Below are positions 9,036 through 18,047 of a stretch of DNA of 60,000 bases, in pieces. Source of the DNA: Paracoccaceae bacterium (GTDB lineage Bacteria; Pseudomonadota; Alphaproteobacteria; Rhodobacterales; Rhodobacteraceae); NCBI GenBank assembly GCA_019911965.1, contig JAIOJF010000020.1, positions 1 through 60,000 on the forward strand, given 5' to 3'. The position numbers and the translations under genes were made by a program. How positions within the stretch are numbered: the first letter of the stretch is position 1; each line of letters begins with the position of its first letter. The notes below the pieces were generated by a model, which was not told where the DNA came from, searched no databases, and saw only the letters and a list, made by a program, of their open reading frames with translations.

Positions 9036-9713
9036 GTGCGCGAAAAGGTGGAACTCGACTGGCGCGACGATATGGTTCCGGTTTCGCACCGGTTCGGCGA
9101 TCCCTATTTCTCGGTGGTGAACGGTCTGGAGGAAACCCGTCATGTTTTCCTGGCGGGCAATGACCTGCCGGCGCGGTTCCGGGATGGCTTTCATATTGCC
9201 GAACTCGGCTTTGGCACCGGGCTGAACCTGCTGGCGACGTGGGAATCGTGGCTTACAAGCGGGCAGGCGGGAACCTTGTACTTTACCAGTTTCGAGGCCT
9301 TCCCGATGGCCGAACCCGACACAGCCCGCGCATTGGCGGCCTTCCCGGGCCTTGCCCCGCTGGCCGCAGATCTGCTGGCGGCGCTGGCCACCGGGGCCAC
9401 GCGGTTCGATCTTGGCGCGATCCGGGTGGAGATCATCGAAGGCGATGCGCGTCAAACCCTGCCAGGCTGGCCGGGCCGCGCCGATGCCTGGTATCTGGAC
9501 GGCTTCGCACCAGCGAAAAACCCCGAAATGTGGTCACCCGGGTTGATGCAGGCGGTCGCCGCACATACCGCGCCGGGCGGCACCCTGGCCACCTACAGCG
9601 CCGCCGGGCATGTTCGCCGCAGCCTGGCCGAGGCCGGATTTGCCATTGACCGGGTCGCCGGTTTCGGGCGTAAGCGGCACATGACCACCGGCGTATTGAA
9701 AGCCACGACATGA
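9036..9713 (+). CDS. mnmD: tRNA (5-methylaminomethyl-2-thiouridine)(34)-methyltransferase MnmD
   Basis: A 225-aa SAM-dependent methyltransferase (DUF752/MnmD family) that methylates nm5(s2)U34 of tRNA wobble uridines. The SAM-binding loop is HIAELGFGTGLNLLATWE, and the family signature WYLDGFAPAKNPEMWSP is present intact. The GTG at 9036 is chosen because TAAGG lies 9 bases upstream and the family starts just before the segment VELDWRDDMVP. A longer reading from TTG 8982 would leave almost no space to the divergent oxidoreductase. The stop overlaps the next start (ATGA at 9710). Confidence 0.9.
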   Translation: MREKVELDWRDDMVPVSHRFGDPYFSVVNGLEETRHVFLAGNDLPARFRDGFHIAELGFGTGLNLLATWESWLTSGQAGTLYFTSFEAFPMAEPDTARALAAFPGLAPLAADLLAALATGATRFDLGAIRVEIIEGDARQTLPGWPGRADAWYLDGFAPAKNPEMWSPGLMQAVAAHTAPGGTLATYSAAGHVRRSLAEAGFAIDRVAGFGRKRHMTTGVLKATT

Positions 9714-10600
9714 GCCAGAACAACACCCGCCTCGGCATTCTGCTGATGATCGCCACGACCTTCGTGTTCGCCATGCAGGACGGCATCTCGCGCCATCTGG
9801 GCGGCACCTATAACGTGATGATGGTGGTGATGATCCGCTACTGGTTCTTCGCCGCTTTCGTGATCGTCTATGCCGTGCGCCAGACCGGCAAGCGCGGCTT
9901 TCGCGCCACCATTCATACCGATCAATTGCCGCTGCAGATCCTGCGCGGCTTCCTGCTGGCCGGCGAGATCATCGTGGCGGTGCTGGCCTTCGTGCTCTTG
10001 GGCCTGATCGAGGCGCATGCGATCTTTGCCTCCTATCCGCTGATGGTGGCGGCACTGGCCGGGCCGGTGCTGGGCGAACAGGTCGGCTGGCGGCGCTGGG
10101 CGGCGATCGCGGTCGGGTTCATCGGCATGATGATCATCCTGCGCCCCGGTGCCGGGGTGTTTTCGCCCTATTCGATGATTGCCGTCATCTCGGCGCTGAT
10201 GTTCGCGGTTTATGGCTTGCTGACGCGCTATGTCGCGCGCAAGGACAGCGCCGTCACCAGTTTCTTCTGGACCGGGGTTTCGGGCTGCGTGCTGGCCACG
10301 TTCATCGGTGTGTGGTTCTGGGAGCCGATGGCGCGCGGGGATTGGCTGTGGATGGGCATCCTGTGCCTGACCGGCGCGGGCGGGCATTTCCTCTTGATCA
10401 AGACGCTGGAAGTGGCCGAGGCCAGCGCGGTGCAGCCGTTTTCATACTTTCAGCTTGTCTTTGTCAGCGTGATCGCGGTGCTGGTCTTTGGCGAAACCAT
10501 CGAGGCGCATGTGGCGCTGGGGGCCGGGATCATCGTGGTGGCGGGGCTGTTCACCTTCTGGCGCGAACGCATGCGGGCGCGGCGCGAGGCGCGGGTGTGA
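9710..10600 (+). CDS. DMT superfamily (EamA) transporter
   Basis: A 296-aa inner-membrane protein with about ten hydrophobic helices arranged as two EamA repeats, typical of drug/metabolite exporters of unknown substrate. Recognisable stretches are the first-helix MIATTFVFAMQDGISRHLGG and the second-repeat end GAGIIVVAGLFTFWRERM. It starts in the ATGA overlap with mnmD, so the two genes are translationally coupled. No substrate can be deduced. It ends 15 bases from the convergent small membrane gene, with no obvious terminator between. Confidence 0.88.
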   Translation: MSQNNTRLGILLMIATTFVFAMQDGISRHLGGTYNVMMVVMIRYWFFAAFVIVYAVRQTGKRGFRATIHTDQLPLQILRGFLLAGEIIVAVLAFVLLGLIEAHAIFASYPLMVAALAGPVLGEQVGWRRWAAIAVGFIGMMIILRPGAGVFSPYSMIAVISALMFAVYGLLTRYVARKDSAVTSFFWTGVSGCVLATFIGVWFWEPMARGDWLWMGILCLTGAGGHFLLIKTLEVAEASAVQPFSYFQLVFVSVIAVLVFGETIEAHVALGAGIIVVAGLFTFWRERMRARREARV

Positions 10601-10615
10601 GACAGACCAACCACC

Positions 10616-10879
10616 CTACCGCTTCTGGATACGCTCCGCGATCTGCACCGCCCAGTCGCCGATGATCGGGATGAAGTCGATCGAGGCCAGCGAATAGAGC
10701 AGCGCCGAAACCACCAGCGTCGCGCCCAGAAAACTGCCGAGACCAAAGGCCACGCCTTTCAGGAAGCTGCGCCCCATGCTGCGGAACACCGATTCGCCCA
10801 GCCGCGCGGTCAGCCGCCCGGCCTGTTCGCGCAGGGCGGCGATTTCGCGTTCCAGATCGCTTGGCGCTTGCGGCTCCAA
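10616..10879 (-). CDS. Small membrane protein, DUF5665-like
   Basis: An 87-aa protein. An acidic/basic amphipathic N-terminus (APSDLEREIAALREQAGRLT, likely a short coiled coil) is followed by one strong transmembrane segment (GVAFGLGSFLGATLVVSALL) and a second weaker hydrophobic stretch ending near DFIPIIGDW. Length and layout match the DUF5665 family common in Rhodobacterales; no function is known. It lies just downstream of the mlaA-mlaC pair on the same strand, 23 bases after mlaC, so it may be the last gene of that operon. Confidence 0.7.
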   Translation of the reverse strand: MEPQAPSDLEREIAALREQAGRLTARLGESVFRSMGRSFLKGVAFGLGSFLGATLVVSALLYSLASIDFIPIIGDWAVQIAERIQKR

Positions 10880-10902
10880 TATCCTGCCCTTTCAGCCGGC
10901 GT

Positions 10903-11514
10903 TCAGCCTGCCGATTTCAGATCGCGGATCAACTGGTCCAGATTGCCCTTGCGCTGGTCCAGCATGGCGGTGATCTCGGTGCGTTCGGTGGCCAGCAGCG
11001 ACACGCCCTCGATATAGATATTGAACATCTTGTTCTGGCCGCTCTTGTCGGAAACCTGCCATTCCACCGCGAAGGGTGCCGACCCCGCCAGATGCGCCAT
11101 CGACGAGACCAGATAGCCGCTTTTCACCTTCTTCGCCCCGGTGACGACGATCTTGCCGCCGATGAACTCGCGGAACCGCTTGCCGTATTTGGTGGCCATG
11201 TAAGTGCGGAACGCGGCGACATAGGCCGATTGCTGCGAGGCCGAGGCGCTGCGCCAGGCCGCCCCGAGCGATGAGCGCGCAATGATCGGCACATCGCCGT
11301 ATTTGGCAAACAAAGCCTCGAAATCGCGGAACATCGCCTGTTCGGACCGGCCGGAATTGATGATCGCGTTCAGATCGTCCACAAGCTTGCCGATCAGTGC
11401 CTTTGCCTCGGCATCGTTCAGCGCCAGGGCAGGAAACGGCATGGCCAGCGCGATGCTGCCGGCCAGAAGCCCGGCCAGGGCAAGGCGGCGGTTCGGCATC
11501 GGGTCATTCGGCAT
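10903..11514 (-). CDS. MlaC-family periplasmic phospholipid-binding protein
   Basis: A 203-aa secreted protein of the MlaC/Ttg2D family. It shuttles phospholipids between the outer-membrane MlaA complex and the inner-membrane MlaFEDB transporter. The signal peptide runs to about residue 32 (RRLALAGLLAGSIALAMPFPALA). Conserved features include a Tyr/Phe-rich core (FRTYMATKYGKRFREF) and a late INIYIEGVSL-like strand (FNIYIEGVSLLATER). The ATG at 11514 has a perfect GGAGG 6 bases upstream, which lies inside the end of mlaA; the two genes overlap by 11 bases. The Mla ATPase and permease genes are not in this window. Confidence 0.9.
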   Translation of the reverse strand: MPNDPMPNRRLALAGLLAGSIALAMPFPALALNDAEAKALIGKLVDDLNAIINSGRSEQAMFRDFEALFAKYGDVPIIARSSLGAAWRSASASQQSAYVAAFRTYMATKYGKRFREFIGGKIVVTGAKKVKSGYLVSSMAHLAGSAPFAVEWQVSDKSGQNKMFNIYIEGVSLLATERTEITAMLDQRKGNLDQLIRDLKSAG

Positions 11515-12235
11515 AGGGGTCCTCCAGATCATCGTCGTTCAACTGGCCATACAGATCGTGCCGCCGGCTTTGCAGGTACAACAGGCGCGACTGGGCGTAG
11601 CTGTCTTCGCTGTCATATAGTACCGAATCCACCAGATCGGAATAGCGTCCGCGATCCCCGACCCGGTTCAGCAGCTTGGCGGTAGTCCCGATATAGCGTT
11701 CCGGCGACGGTACGACGAAATTTAAGGGATCCATCACGAAATCGACAATCACCCCGGCCGCGTCGCGTTCGGTGCTGGGGCCAAGAACCGGCAGTTCCAG
11801 ATAGGACCCTTCGTGAAAGCCCCAGACATGCAGGGTTTCGCCGAAATCGGTATATTGCTCGTCCAGGCCGTTCTGCGTGGCGACATCCAGCAGGCCGGCA
11901 AGCCCGATAGTCGAATTCATCACGAACCGCGCGGTGTTCTGAAAGGCATCCGCCACGTCCAGTTGCAACAGGTCGTTCACCACCTTGCCCGGCAGCGACA
12001 GGTTCGACGCGAAATTGCTGATCCCGGTCGAGACCGGACCCGCCGTCACCTTGCCATAGCCGCTGGACAGGGGCTTCAGGATATTGCGGTCCAGGCTCTT
12101 GTTCAGATCGTGGGTGCGGCGGTTCATCGCCTCGTGCGGATCGTTGATGGTGGACATCTGCGGCGCGTTGGAACATGCCGAAACCAGCGCCACAAGCGCC
12201 AGTACCAGCCATCCGTTCCGCCATTTCCGTGCCAT
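11504..12235 (-). CDS. mlaA: MlaA (VacJ) family outer-membrane lipoprotein
   Basis: A 243-aa lipoprotein that removes mislocalised phospholipids from the outer leaflet of the outer membrane. The signal sequence ends in a lipobox LVSAC near residue 21. Family blocks are NDPHEAMNRRTHDLNKSLD, SNFASNLSLPGKVVNDLLQ, TARFVMNSTIGLAGLLD and LPVLGPSTERDAAG. The start is set at 12235 because it directly precedes the lipoprotein signal; longer readings up to 12442 add residues with no family match. It overlaps mlaC, the usual alphaproteobacterial pairing, and is divergent from the type I secretion genes. Confidence 0.93.
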   Translation of the reverse strand: MARKWRNGWLVLALVALVSACSNAPQMSTINDPHEAMNRRTHDLNKSLDRNILKPLSSGYGKVTAGPVSTGISNFASNLSLPGKVVNDLLQLDVADAFQNTARFVMNSTIGLAGLLDVATQNGLDEQYTDFGETLHVWGFHEGSYLELPVLGPSTERDAAGVIVDFVMDPLNFVVPSPERYIGTTAKLLNRVGDRGRYSDLVDSVLYDSEDSYAQSRLLYLQSRRHDLYGQLNDDDLEDPYAE

Positions 12236-12436
12236 CCGAGGCAACCTCGTATCCCATGAGTCTATCCCGAAACGGGACCCGGGCCAGTGAATGCCAGATG
12301 CCGGTTCAGTGCAAGGCCGGTATGTTGAATTTTTAACACATATCAGGGAATTACTGTTGGATATCAGAGGTGATTCCAATACTGTCCGGGCAAAATCGCA
12401 GCATTGTCGCGGAATGATCGAGGTTTGAGAACCGTT

Positions 12437-14164
12437 ATGCAATCCGACACCGGCCGCAGCGAACTGAAGAAGGCGCTCAGGGCAAGCTGGTGGCTGTTCC
12501 TCACCACCTTCATCTTCAGCTTCTTCGTCAACGCGCTGATGCTGACCGGGCCGATCTTCATGTTACAGATCTATGACCGCGTGCTGGGCAGCCGGTCCGA
12601 GGAAACGCTGATCGCATTGGCGATTCTGGTGACATTTCTCTACCTGATGATGGGCATCCTGGATTACGCCCGTGGCCGGGTGATGGCGCGTGCCGGTGCG
12701 GTGTTCCAGACGCTGCTGGATTTCCGGGTATTCTCCGCCGTGCTGAAACATGCCGGGCTTGCTGCCGGGCGGCTGGGGCCGAATACCGGGCTGCGCGATC
12801 TTGAGGCGGTGCAGCGGCTGTTATCCTCGCCCGCTTTGTTCGCGGTGTTCGATGTGCCGTGGACGCCGGTTTTCCTGTTTGCCATCTTCATCTTCCATCC
12901 CTGGCTTGGCTATCTGGCCATCTCGGGCGGCGCGGTGCTGATTCTGATCACCTTCCTCAACCAGATTCTGACCAAGCGCATCGTCGGCGAGGCCAATCAG
13001 GCCACCATGCAGGCGGATATTTTCGCCGATGCGGTGCGTTCCGAGGCGGAACTGGTGCAAAGCCTCGGCATGCGCTCGGCGGTCTATGATCGCTGGATGC
13101 GGTTCCGCGAAGTGTCGCTGGCGCGGACCATTTCATCGAGCGATTACACCGGCACATTTTCCAGCGCCACCAAGACGTTACGCCTGTTCCTGCAATCCGC
13201 GATGCTGGGGCTGGGTGCGTATCTCGTGCTGCAGAACGAGATGACGGCGGGTGCGATGATCGCCGGGTCGATCCTGCTGGGCCGTGCCCTGGCGCCGGTA
13301 GAACAGGCCATCGGCCAGTGGCCATTGGTGCAGCGGGCGCAAAGCGGCTGGGCCCGGCTGGTGGAACTGCTGGAGAAAACCCCGCCGGAAGCACCGAAAA
13401 CCCCGCTGCCGGTGCCGCGCGCCATTCTTGAAGCCCAGCAACTGACGATCATCCCCCCCGGCGAGAAACAGGCCTGCCTTCGGATGATCTCGTTCCGGCT
13501 TGAACCCGGCCAGGCGATGGGCGTGATCGGCCAGAGCGGGGCGGGCAAATCGACACTGGCGCGCGCCATTATCGGCGTGTGGCCCGCCGCTGGCGGCAAG
13601 ATCCGCCTCGATGGCGCGTCGATTGACCAATACGAGGCCGACACGCTGGGCAGCTATGTCGGATATCTGCCGCAGCGGATCACGCTGTTTGACGGCACGA
13701 TTGCGGAAAACATCGCCCGCATGGCCACCGAGCCCGATCCGAAACTGGTGGTCGAGGCGGCGAAGAAGGCCGGGGCGCATGACATGATCGTGCATATGCC
13801 CGAAGGCTACGACACCCGTGTCAGCCCGCATGGCGGCCGGCTGTCCGGTGGTCAGGTGCAGCGAATCGGGCTGGCCCGCGCGGTTTACGGCAATCCGGTG
13901 ATTCTGGTGCTGGACGAGCCGAATTCAAACCTCGACGCCATCGGCTCGGACGCGCTGAACTCGACCATCCGCGAGATGAAGGCGGACGGGCGCTCGGTCA
14001 TCATCATGGCGCACCGCCCGGCGGCAATCGCCGAATGCGATCTGCTGCTGGTGCTGGAAGACGGCATGCGCAAGGCCTACGGCCCGCGCGACGAGGTGCT
14101 GAAGGCGCAGGTGAAGAACCACGGCCAGATCACCCAGGCTATCGGAAAGGACGGCCAGTCATGA
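12437..14164 (+). CDS. Type I secretion system permease/ATPase (PrtD family)
   Basis: A 575-aa inner-membrane ABC exporter. An N-terminal six-helix domain (first helix LRASWWLFLTTFIFSFFVNA) is followed by a nucleotide-binding domain with Walker A GQSGAGKST near residue 365, signature LSGGQ near 469 and Walker B VILVLDEPNSNLD near 487. There is no C39 peptidase-like N-terminal domain, which fits the PrtD/AprD subgroup that exports RTX-type proteins with C-terminal signals. It overlaps the HlyD gene by 4 bases. No outer-membrane TolC and no RTX substrate gene lie next to it. The start could also be TTG 12404; ATG 12437 is preferred although its SD is weak. Confidence 0.93.
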   Translation: MQSDTGRSELKKALRASWWLFLTTFIFSFFVNALMLTGPIFMLQIYDRVLGSRSEETLIALAILVTFLYLMMGILDYARGRVMARAGAVFQTLLDFRVFSAVLKHAGLAAGRLGPNTGLRDLEAVQRLLSSPALFAVFDVPWTPVFLFAIFIFHPWLGYLAISGGAVLILITFLNQILTKRIVGEANQATMQADIFADAVRSEAELVQSLGMRSAVYDRWMRFREVSLARTISSSDYTGTFSSATKTLRLFLQSAMLGLGAYLVLQNEMTAGAMIAGSILLGRALAPVEQAIGQWPLVQRAQSGWARLVELLEKTPPEAPKTPLPVPRAILEAQQLTIIPPGEKQACLRMISFRLEPGQAMGVIGQSGAGKSTLARAIIGVWPAAGGKIRLDGASIDQYEADTLGSYVGYLPQRITLFDGTIAENIARMATEPDPKLVVEAAKKAGAHDMIVHMPEGYDTRVSPHGGRLSGGQVQRIGLARAVYGNPVILVLDEPNSNLDAIGSDALNSTIREMKADGRSVIIMAHRPAAIAECDLLLVLEDGMRKAYGPRDEVLKAQVKNHGQITQAIGKDGQS

Positions 14165-15489
14165 GCGCCGACAAGCAGCTTTCCGGCAAGAAAAGCTGGC
14201 GCGCGCGCGGGCAGATCACGTTCGGCTATCTGGCGCTGATCGTGCTGATCGTGCTGGTCGCGGGGTTCGGCACCTGGGCGTTCGTGACCAATATTTCCGG
14301 CGCCATCGTCGCCGGCGGCCAGATCGAGGTGGAGCGCAACCGCCAGCCGGTGCAGCATTTAAGCGGCGGCGTGGTCGGCGAAATCCTTGTCGCCGAGGGC
14401 GATCGTGTGAAGGCGGGTGATGTGCTGATCCGGCTGGACGACACGTCGCTGAAATCGGAACTGGCGGTGATCGACAGCCAGTATTTTGAACTGATGGCGC
14501 GGCGCGGGCGGCTGGATGCGGAACGCGACGAGGCCGAGGCGATCACCTTCGATCCCCGCCTGATCGAGGCATCGGCGGCCAATCCCGAACTTGCCGACCT
14601 GATGGACGGGCAGGCAAGGCTGTTCGTGACCCGGCGCGAAAGCCAGGAACGCGAGGTCGCCCAGATGGCCGAACGCAAGGTCCAGATCGCCGCCCAGATC
14701 GAGGGGCTGGCAGCGCAATACGACGCCCAGACCCGCCAGTTGGAGCTGATCCGCGAAGAACTGGCCGATCTGGAAACCCTGCTGGAAAAGGGCCTGACGC
14801 AAGGCTCGCGCGTTTCCGGCGTGCGCCGCGAAGAGGCGCGGCTGGCCGGCGTGATGGGCGAGGTCGCGGCCTCCAAGGCCGAGGCCGCGGGCCGCATGAT
14901 CGAAACCGATATCGCCATCACCCGCCTGTTGATCCAGCGCCGCGAAGAGGCGATCACCCGCCTGCGCGATCTGCAGTATCGCGAACTGGAACTGTCGGAA
15001 CGCCGCATCCTGGTGATCGACAATCTGGCAAGGCTGGATATCCGCGCGCCGGTCTCGGGCTCGGTCTACGGGATGCAGGTGAATTCCATCCGCTCGGTCA
15101 TCCGGCCCGCCGAACCGGTGATGTACATCGTGCCGGAGGATATCCCGCTGGTGATCTCCAGCCGGATCAGCCCGATCCATATCGATCAGGTCTATGTCGG
15201 CCAGGACGTGACCTTGCGGTTCTCCGCCTTCAACCAGCGCTCGACCCCGGAATTGTTCGGCAAGGTGGTCAAGGTATCCGCCGATGCCTTTGTCGATCAG
15301 GCGACGCAGATATCCTATTACAAGGCCGAGATTACCCCCAATCCCGGCGAATACGACAAGTTGCAGGGGCTGGAACTGCTGCCCGGCATGCCGGTCGAGG
15401 CCTATATCCGCACCGATGACCGCACGCCGATGAACTACCTGATCAAGCCGATTGCGGATTATTTCAACAAGGCGTTCCGCGAAAGCTGA
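14161..15489 (+). CDS. HlyD family type I secretion periplasmic adaptor subunit
   Basis: A 442-aa membrane-fusion protein linking the ABC exporter to an outer-membrane channel. One N-terminal transmembrane helix (ITFGYLALIVLIVLVAGFG, about residues 18-45) is followed by a lipoyl half-motif and a long alpha-helical hairpin rich in Glu, Arg and Gln (about residues 90-290). The second lipoyl half (LDIRAPVSGSVYGMQVNS) and the HlyD C-terminal beta-barrel come next. It starts in the ATGA overlap with the ATPase gene. The substrate must be encoded elsewhere. Confidence 0.94.
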   Translation: MSADKQLSGKKSWRARGQITFGYLALIVLIVLVAGFGTWAFVTNISGAIVAGGQIEVERNRQPVQHLSGGVVGEILVAEGDRVKAGDVLIRLDDTSLKSELAVIDSQYFELMARRGRLDAERDEAEAITFDPRLIEASAANPELADLMDGQARLFVTRRESQEREVAQMAERKVQIAAQIEGLAAQYDAQTRQLELIREELADLETLLEKGLTQGSRVSGVRREEARLAGVMGEVAASKAEAAGRMIETDIAITRLLIQRREEAITRLRDLQYRELELSERRILVIDNLARLDIRAPVSGSVYGMQVNSIRSVIRPAEPVMYIVPEDIPLVISSRISPIHIDQVYVGQDVTLRFSAFNQRSTPELFGKVVKVSADAFVDQATQISYYKAEITPNPGEYDKLQGLELLPGMPVEAYIRTDDRTPMNYLIKPIADYFNKAFRES

Positions 15490-15525
15490 GCGATGCAGCA
15501 CAAGACACAGCCAGGGAGAACAGAC

Positions 15526-15990
15526 ATGAGCGGCAGAATCGAAGCGAAACTCGCGGAACTTGGCGTCACCCTGCCGGCCGCCCCGGCCCCGGCGGCGGCC
15601 TATGTGCCGTTTGTCATTGCCGGTGATCTGGTATTCGTGTCGGGGCAGGTCTCGGTCGGGCCGGACGGGCCGATCAAGGGCAAGCTGGGCGATGACATGT
15701 CGATCGAACAGGGGCAGGCGGCGGCGAAGGTCTGTGCGCTGAACCTGCTGGCGCAAGTCAAGGCGGCCTGCGGCGGCGATCTGGACCGGTTGGTGCGGGT
15801 GGTCAAGCTGGGCGGTTTCGTCAATTCCACGCCCGATTTCGATTCGCATCACCTGGTGATCAACGGCGCCTCGAACTTCATCGGCGAAGCCCTCGGCGAT
15901 GCCGCCGCCCATGCCCGCGCGGCGGTCGGAACCTCGTCGCTGCCGCTGGGTGTCGCGGTCGAGATCGAGGGCATTTTCCAGATCCGCTGA
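15526..15990 (+). CDS. RidA family protein (YjgF/YER057c/UK114)
   Basis: A 154-aa cytoplasmic protein of the Rid superfamily. RidA members hydrolyse reactive enamine/imine intermediates released by PLP enzymes; other subfamilies have different roles. Family features are the early FVIAGDLVFVSGQV, the middle LDRLVRVVKLGGFVNS and the late Arg-containing HARAAVGTSSLPLGVAVEIE. The ATG at 15526 is preceded by GGGAGAA at proper spacing. It is longer at the N-terminus than canonical RidA (about 128 aa), resembling the YjgF-like subgroup common in Rhodobacterales. It lies 1 base before the next gene, so the two are probably co-transcribed. Confidence 0.9.
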   Translation: MSGRIEAKLAELGVTLPAAPAPAAAYVPFVIAGDLVFVSGQVSVGPDGPIKGKLGDDMSIEQGQAAAKVCALNLLAQVKAACGGDLDRLVRVVKLGGFVNSTPDFDSHHLVINGASNFIGEALGDAAAHARAAVGTSSLPLGVAVEIEGIFQIR

Positions 15991-15991
15991 A

Positions 15992-16744
15992 ATGCCGCTT
16001 CACCCCGCCTTCCTGACCCGCCCGCTGGCGCATCGCGGGCTGCATGACCGCCGCAACGGCATTATCGAGAACTCGGTTTCGGCGTTTCGCGCCGCGATTG
16101 CCGCTGGCTACGGCATCGAACTGGATATCCAGATGTCGGCGGATCGCCGCGCGATGGTGTTTCACGACGAATGGCTGGACCGGCTGACGCATCAGACAGG
16201 CCCGGTCAACGCGCACCGAGCCGCAACTCTGCGCGCGATGCCGCTGAAAGACAGCGCAGATGCGATTCCGACCCTGGCCGAGGTGCTGGAACTGGTCGCT
16301 GGCCGGGTGCCGCTGCTGATCGAGATCAAGGATCAGGATTGCACGCTTGGCCCCCATACCGGCGCGCTGGAGGCCGATACCGCCCGCCTGCTGGCCGGCT
16401 ATGCCGGGCCGGTGGCGGTGATGTCGTTCAACCCCCATGCCATCGGCGTCATGCGTGCCATCGCGCCCAGTATCGCGGCGGGACTGGTGACCGATCCGTT
16501 CGATCCCGCCGAATGGCCCGATGTGCCCACCGAGCGCCTGCAGGCCCTTGCGGCAATGCCCGATCTTGCCCGCCTCAGGGCCGATTTCATCTCGCATAAC
16601 CGCGCCGATCTTCACAGCCCGGTGGTGGCAGGCGTGAAGGCAAATGGCCTCGCCGTTCTGTGCTGGACCGTGCGTTCGCCGGAACAGGAGGCCGAGGCGC
16701 GCAGGGTTGCGGACAACATCACGTTTGAGGGATACCTGCCCTAA
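15992..16744 (+). CDS. Glycerophosphodiester phosphodiesterase family protein
   Basis: A 250-aa TIM-barrel phosphodiesterase of the GDPD family, which hydrolyses glycerophosphodiesters to glycerol-3-phosphate and an alcohol. Active-site residues are visible: H14-R15 in LAHRGLHD, E43 and D45 in YGIELDIQ, and H58 in VFHDE. There is no signal peptide, so it is probably cytoplasmic. The start lies immediately after the RidA stop. The C-terminal block WTVRSPEQEAEAR is also family-typical. Confidence 0.92.
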   Translation: MPLHPAFLTRPLAHRGLHDRRNGIIENSVSAFRAAIAAGYGIELDIQMSADRRAMVFHDEWLDRLTHQTGPVNAHRAATLRAMPLKDSADAIPTLAEVLELVAGRVPLLIEIKDQDCTLGPHTGALEADTARLLAGYAGPVAVMSFNPHAIGVMRAIAPSIAAGLVTDPFDPAEWPDVPTERLQALAAMPDLARLRADFISHNRADLHSPVVAGVKANGLAVLCWTVRSPEQEAEARRVADNITFEGYLP

Positions 16745-16769
16745 GCGCCCTACCAGACGCAGCGAGCCG

Positions 16770-17954
16770 ATGAACGACAAGACGGAAATCGAAATCTCGG
16801 TCCTTGGCAGCATTGCCGATATCGCCGGGGCCGACTGGGATGCGCTGGCCAATCCCGGCGGCGGCGTGCCGTTGGACCCGTTCACCACGCATCGTTTCCT
16901 GATGGCGCTGGAGGTCTCCGGCTCGGTCGGGGGAGGCACCGGCTGGACGCCTCGCCACCTGATCGCCCGGCGGGGCGGGCAGGTGCTGGCGGCGATGCCG
17001 TTGTACCTGAAGGGCCACAGCCAGGGCGAATACGTGTTCGATCATTCCTGGGCGCATGCCTATGAACGCGCGGGCGGTGAGTATTACCCCAAACTGCAGG
17101 CAGCGGTGCCGTTCACGCCTGCCACCGGTCGGCGCTTCCTGACCCGCGCGGGCGACGAGGCGCTGGGTGCGGCCGTATTGGCCGAAGGCGCGGTCAGGCT
17201 GGCGGCGGAGAACGGCCTGTCCTCGCTCCACATCACCTTCTGTACGGCGGCCGAGGCGAAGGCGGGCGCGGCTTTGGGCCTGATGCACCGCACCGGCCAG
17301 CAGTTTCACTGGCTGAACGACGGCTACACCGATTTCGCCGACTTCCTGTCGCGCCTGTCGTCGCGCAAACGAAAGGCGATCCGGCGTGAACGCGCACGCG
17401 CGCAGGCCTTCGGCGGCACCATCCGGCATTTGCGGGGCGAGGATATCCGCCCCGAGCGCTGGGATGCCTTCTGGCAATTCTACCAGGATACCGGCGCGCG
17501 CAAATGGGGCCGCCCGTATCTGACGCGCGGGTTTTTCGACGAGGTGCAGGCGCATCTGCGCGATGATGCGCTGCTGATCCTGTGCGAGCGGGATGGCCGC
17601 CCGGTGGCGGGCGCGCTGAACTTCATTGGTCGCGAGGCGCTGTTCGGGCGCTACTGGGGCTGTGTCGAGGATCACCCCTTCCTGCATTTCGAGACCTGCT
17701 ATTACCAGGCGATGGATTACGCCATTGCACATGGCCTTGCGCGCATCGAGGCCGGGGCGCAGGGCGAACACAAGCTGGCGCGGGGCTATCTGCCGGTGGC
17801 CACGCATTCGCTGCACTGGATCGCGGATGAGGGCTTTCGCCGCGCCGTGGCGCAATACCTGGAACAGGAACGCGCGGCGGTGGATGACGATATCGAAATC
17901 CTGACCAGCTATGGCCCGTTCCGCCGGGGCGGGGCCGAGGCGGAACAGGCGTAA
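16770..17954 (+). CDS. GNAT-like N-acyltransferase, DUF482 / FemAB-like (COG3146)
   Basis: A 394-aa protein of the DUF482 family (PF04339), related to FemAB/GNAT acyltransferases and sometimes labelled a peptidoglycan biosynthesis protein. Conserved stretches are the N-terminal DWDALANPGGG and FTTHRFLMALE, the middle LSSRKRKAIRRERARA, and the C-terminal FLHFETCYYQAMDYAIAHG followed by EAGAQGEHKLARGY. The substrate is unknown for the family. A 6-bp dyad (GTTTCC/GGAAAC, 17957-17973) lies right after the stop, without a T tract. It is the last gene before a 640-base non-coding stretch. Confidence 0.88.
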   Translation: MNDKTEIEISVLGSIADIAGADWDALANPGGGVPLDPFTTHRFLMALEVSGSVGGGTGWTPRHLIARRGGQVLAAMPLYLKGHSQGEYVFDHSWAHAYERAGGEYYPKLQAAVPFTPATGRRFLTRAGDEALGAAVLAEGAVRLAAENGLSSLHITFCTAAEAKAGAALGLMHRTGQQFHWLNDGYTDFADFLSRLSSRKRKAIRRERARAQAFGGTIRHLRGEDIRPERWDAFWQFYQDTGARKWGRPYLTRGFFDEVQAHLRDDALLILCERDGRPVAGALNFIGREALFGRYWGCVEDHPFLHFETCYYQAMDYAIAHGLARIEAGAQGEHKLARGYLPVATHSLHWIADEGFRRAVAQYLEQERAAVDDDIEILTSYGPFRRGGAEAEQA

Positions 17955-18047
17955 CTGTTTCCCAAGCGGAAACCAACTGTCCCGGCATTTTAGGGATTAG
18001 CCACGGCTAGGCCGCAATCGCTGCACCTTTCCGCCCTGATCGAGCGT

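Noticed and set aside
10601-10615. Terminator between the EamA transporter and the DUF5665-like gene
   Set aside because: The 15-base convergent spacer has no stem-loop.
12236-12436. Specific operator between mlaA and the type I secretion genes
   Set aside because: Only weak dyads such as TGTT...AACA are visible in an AT-rich promoter stretch; not distinctive enough to call.
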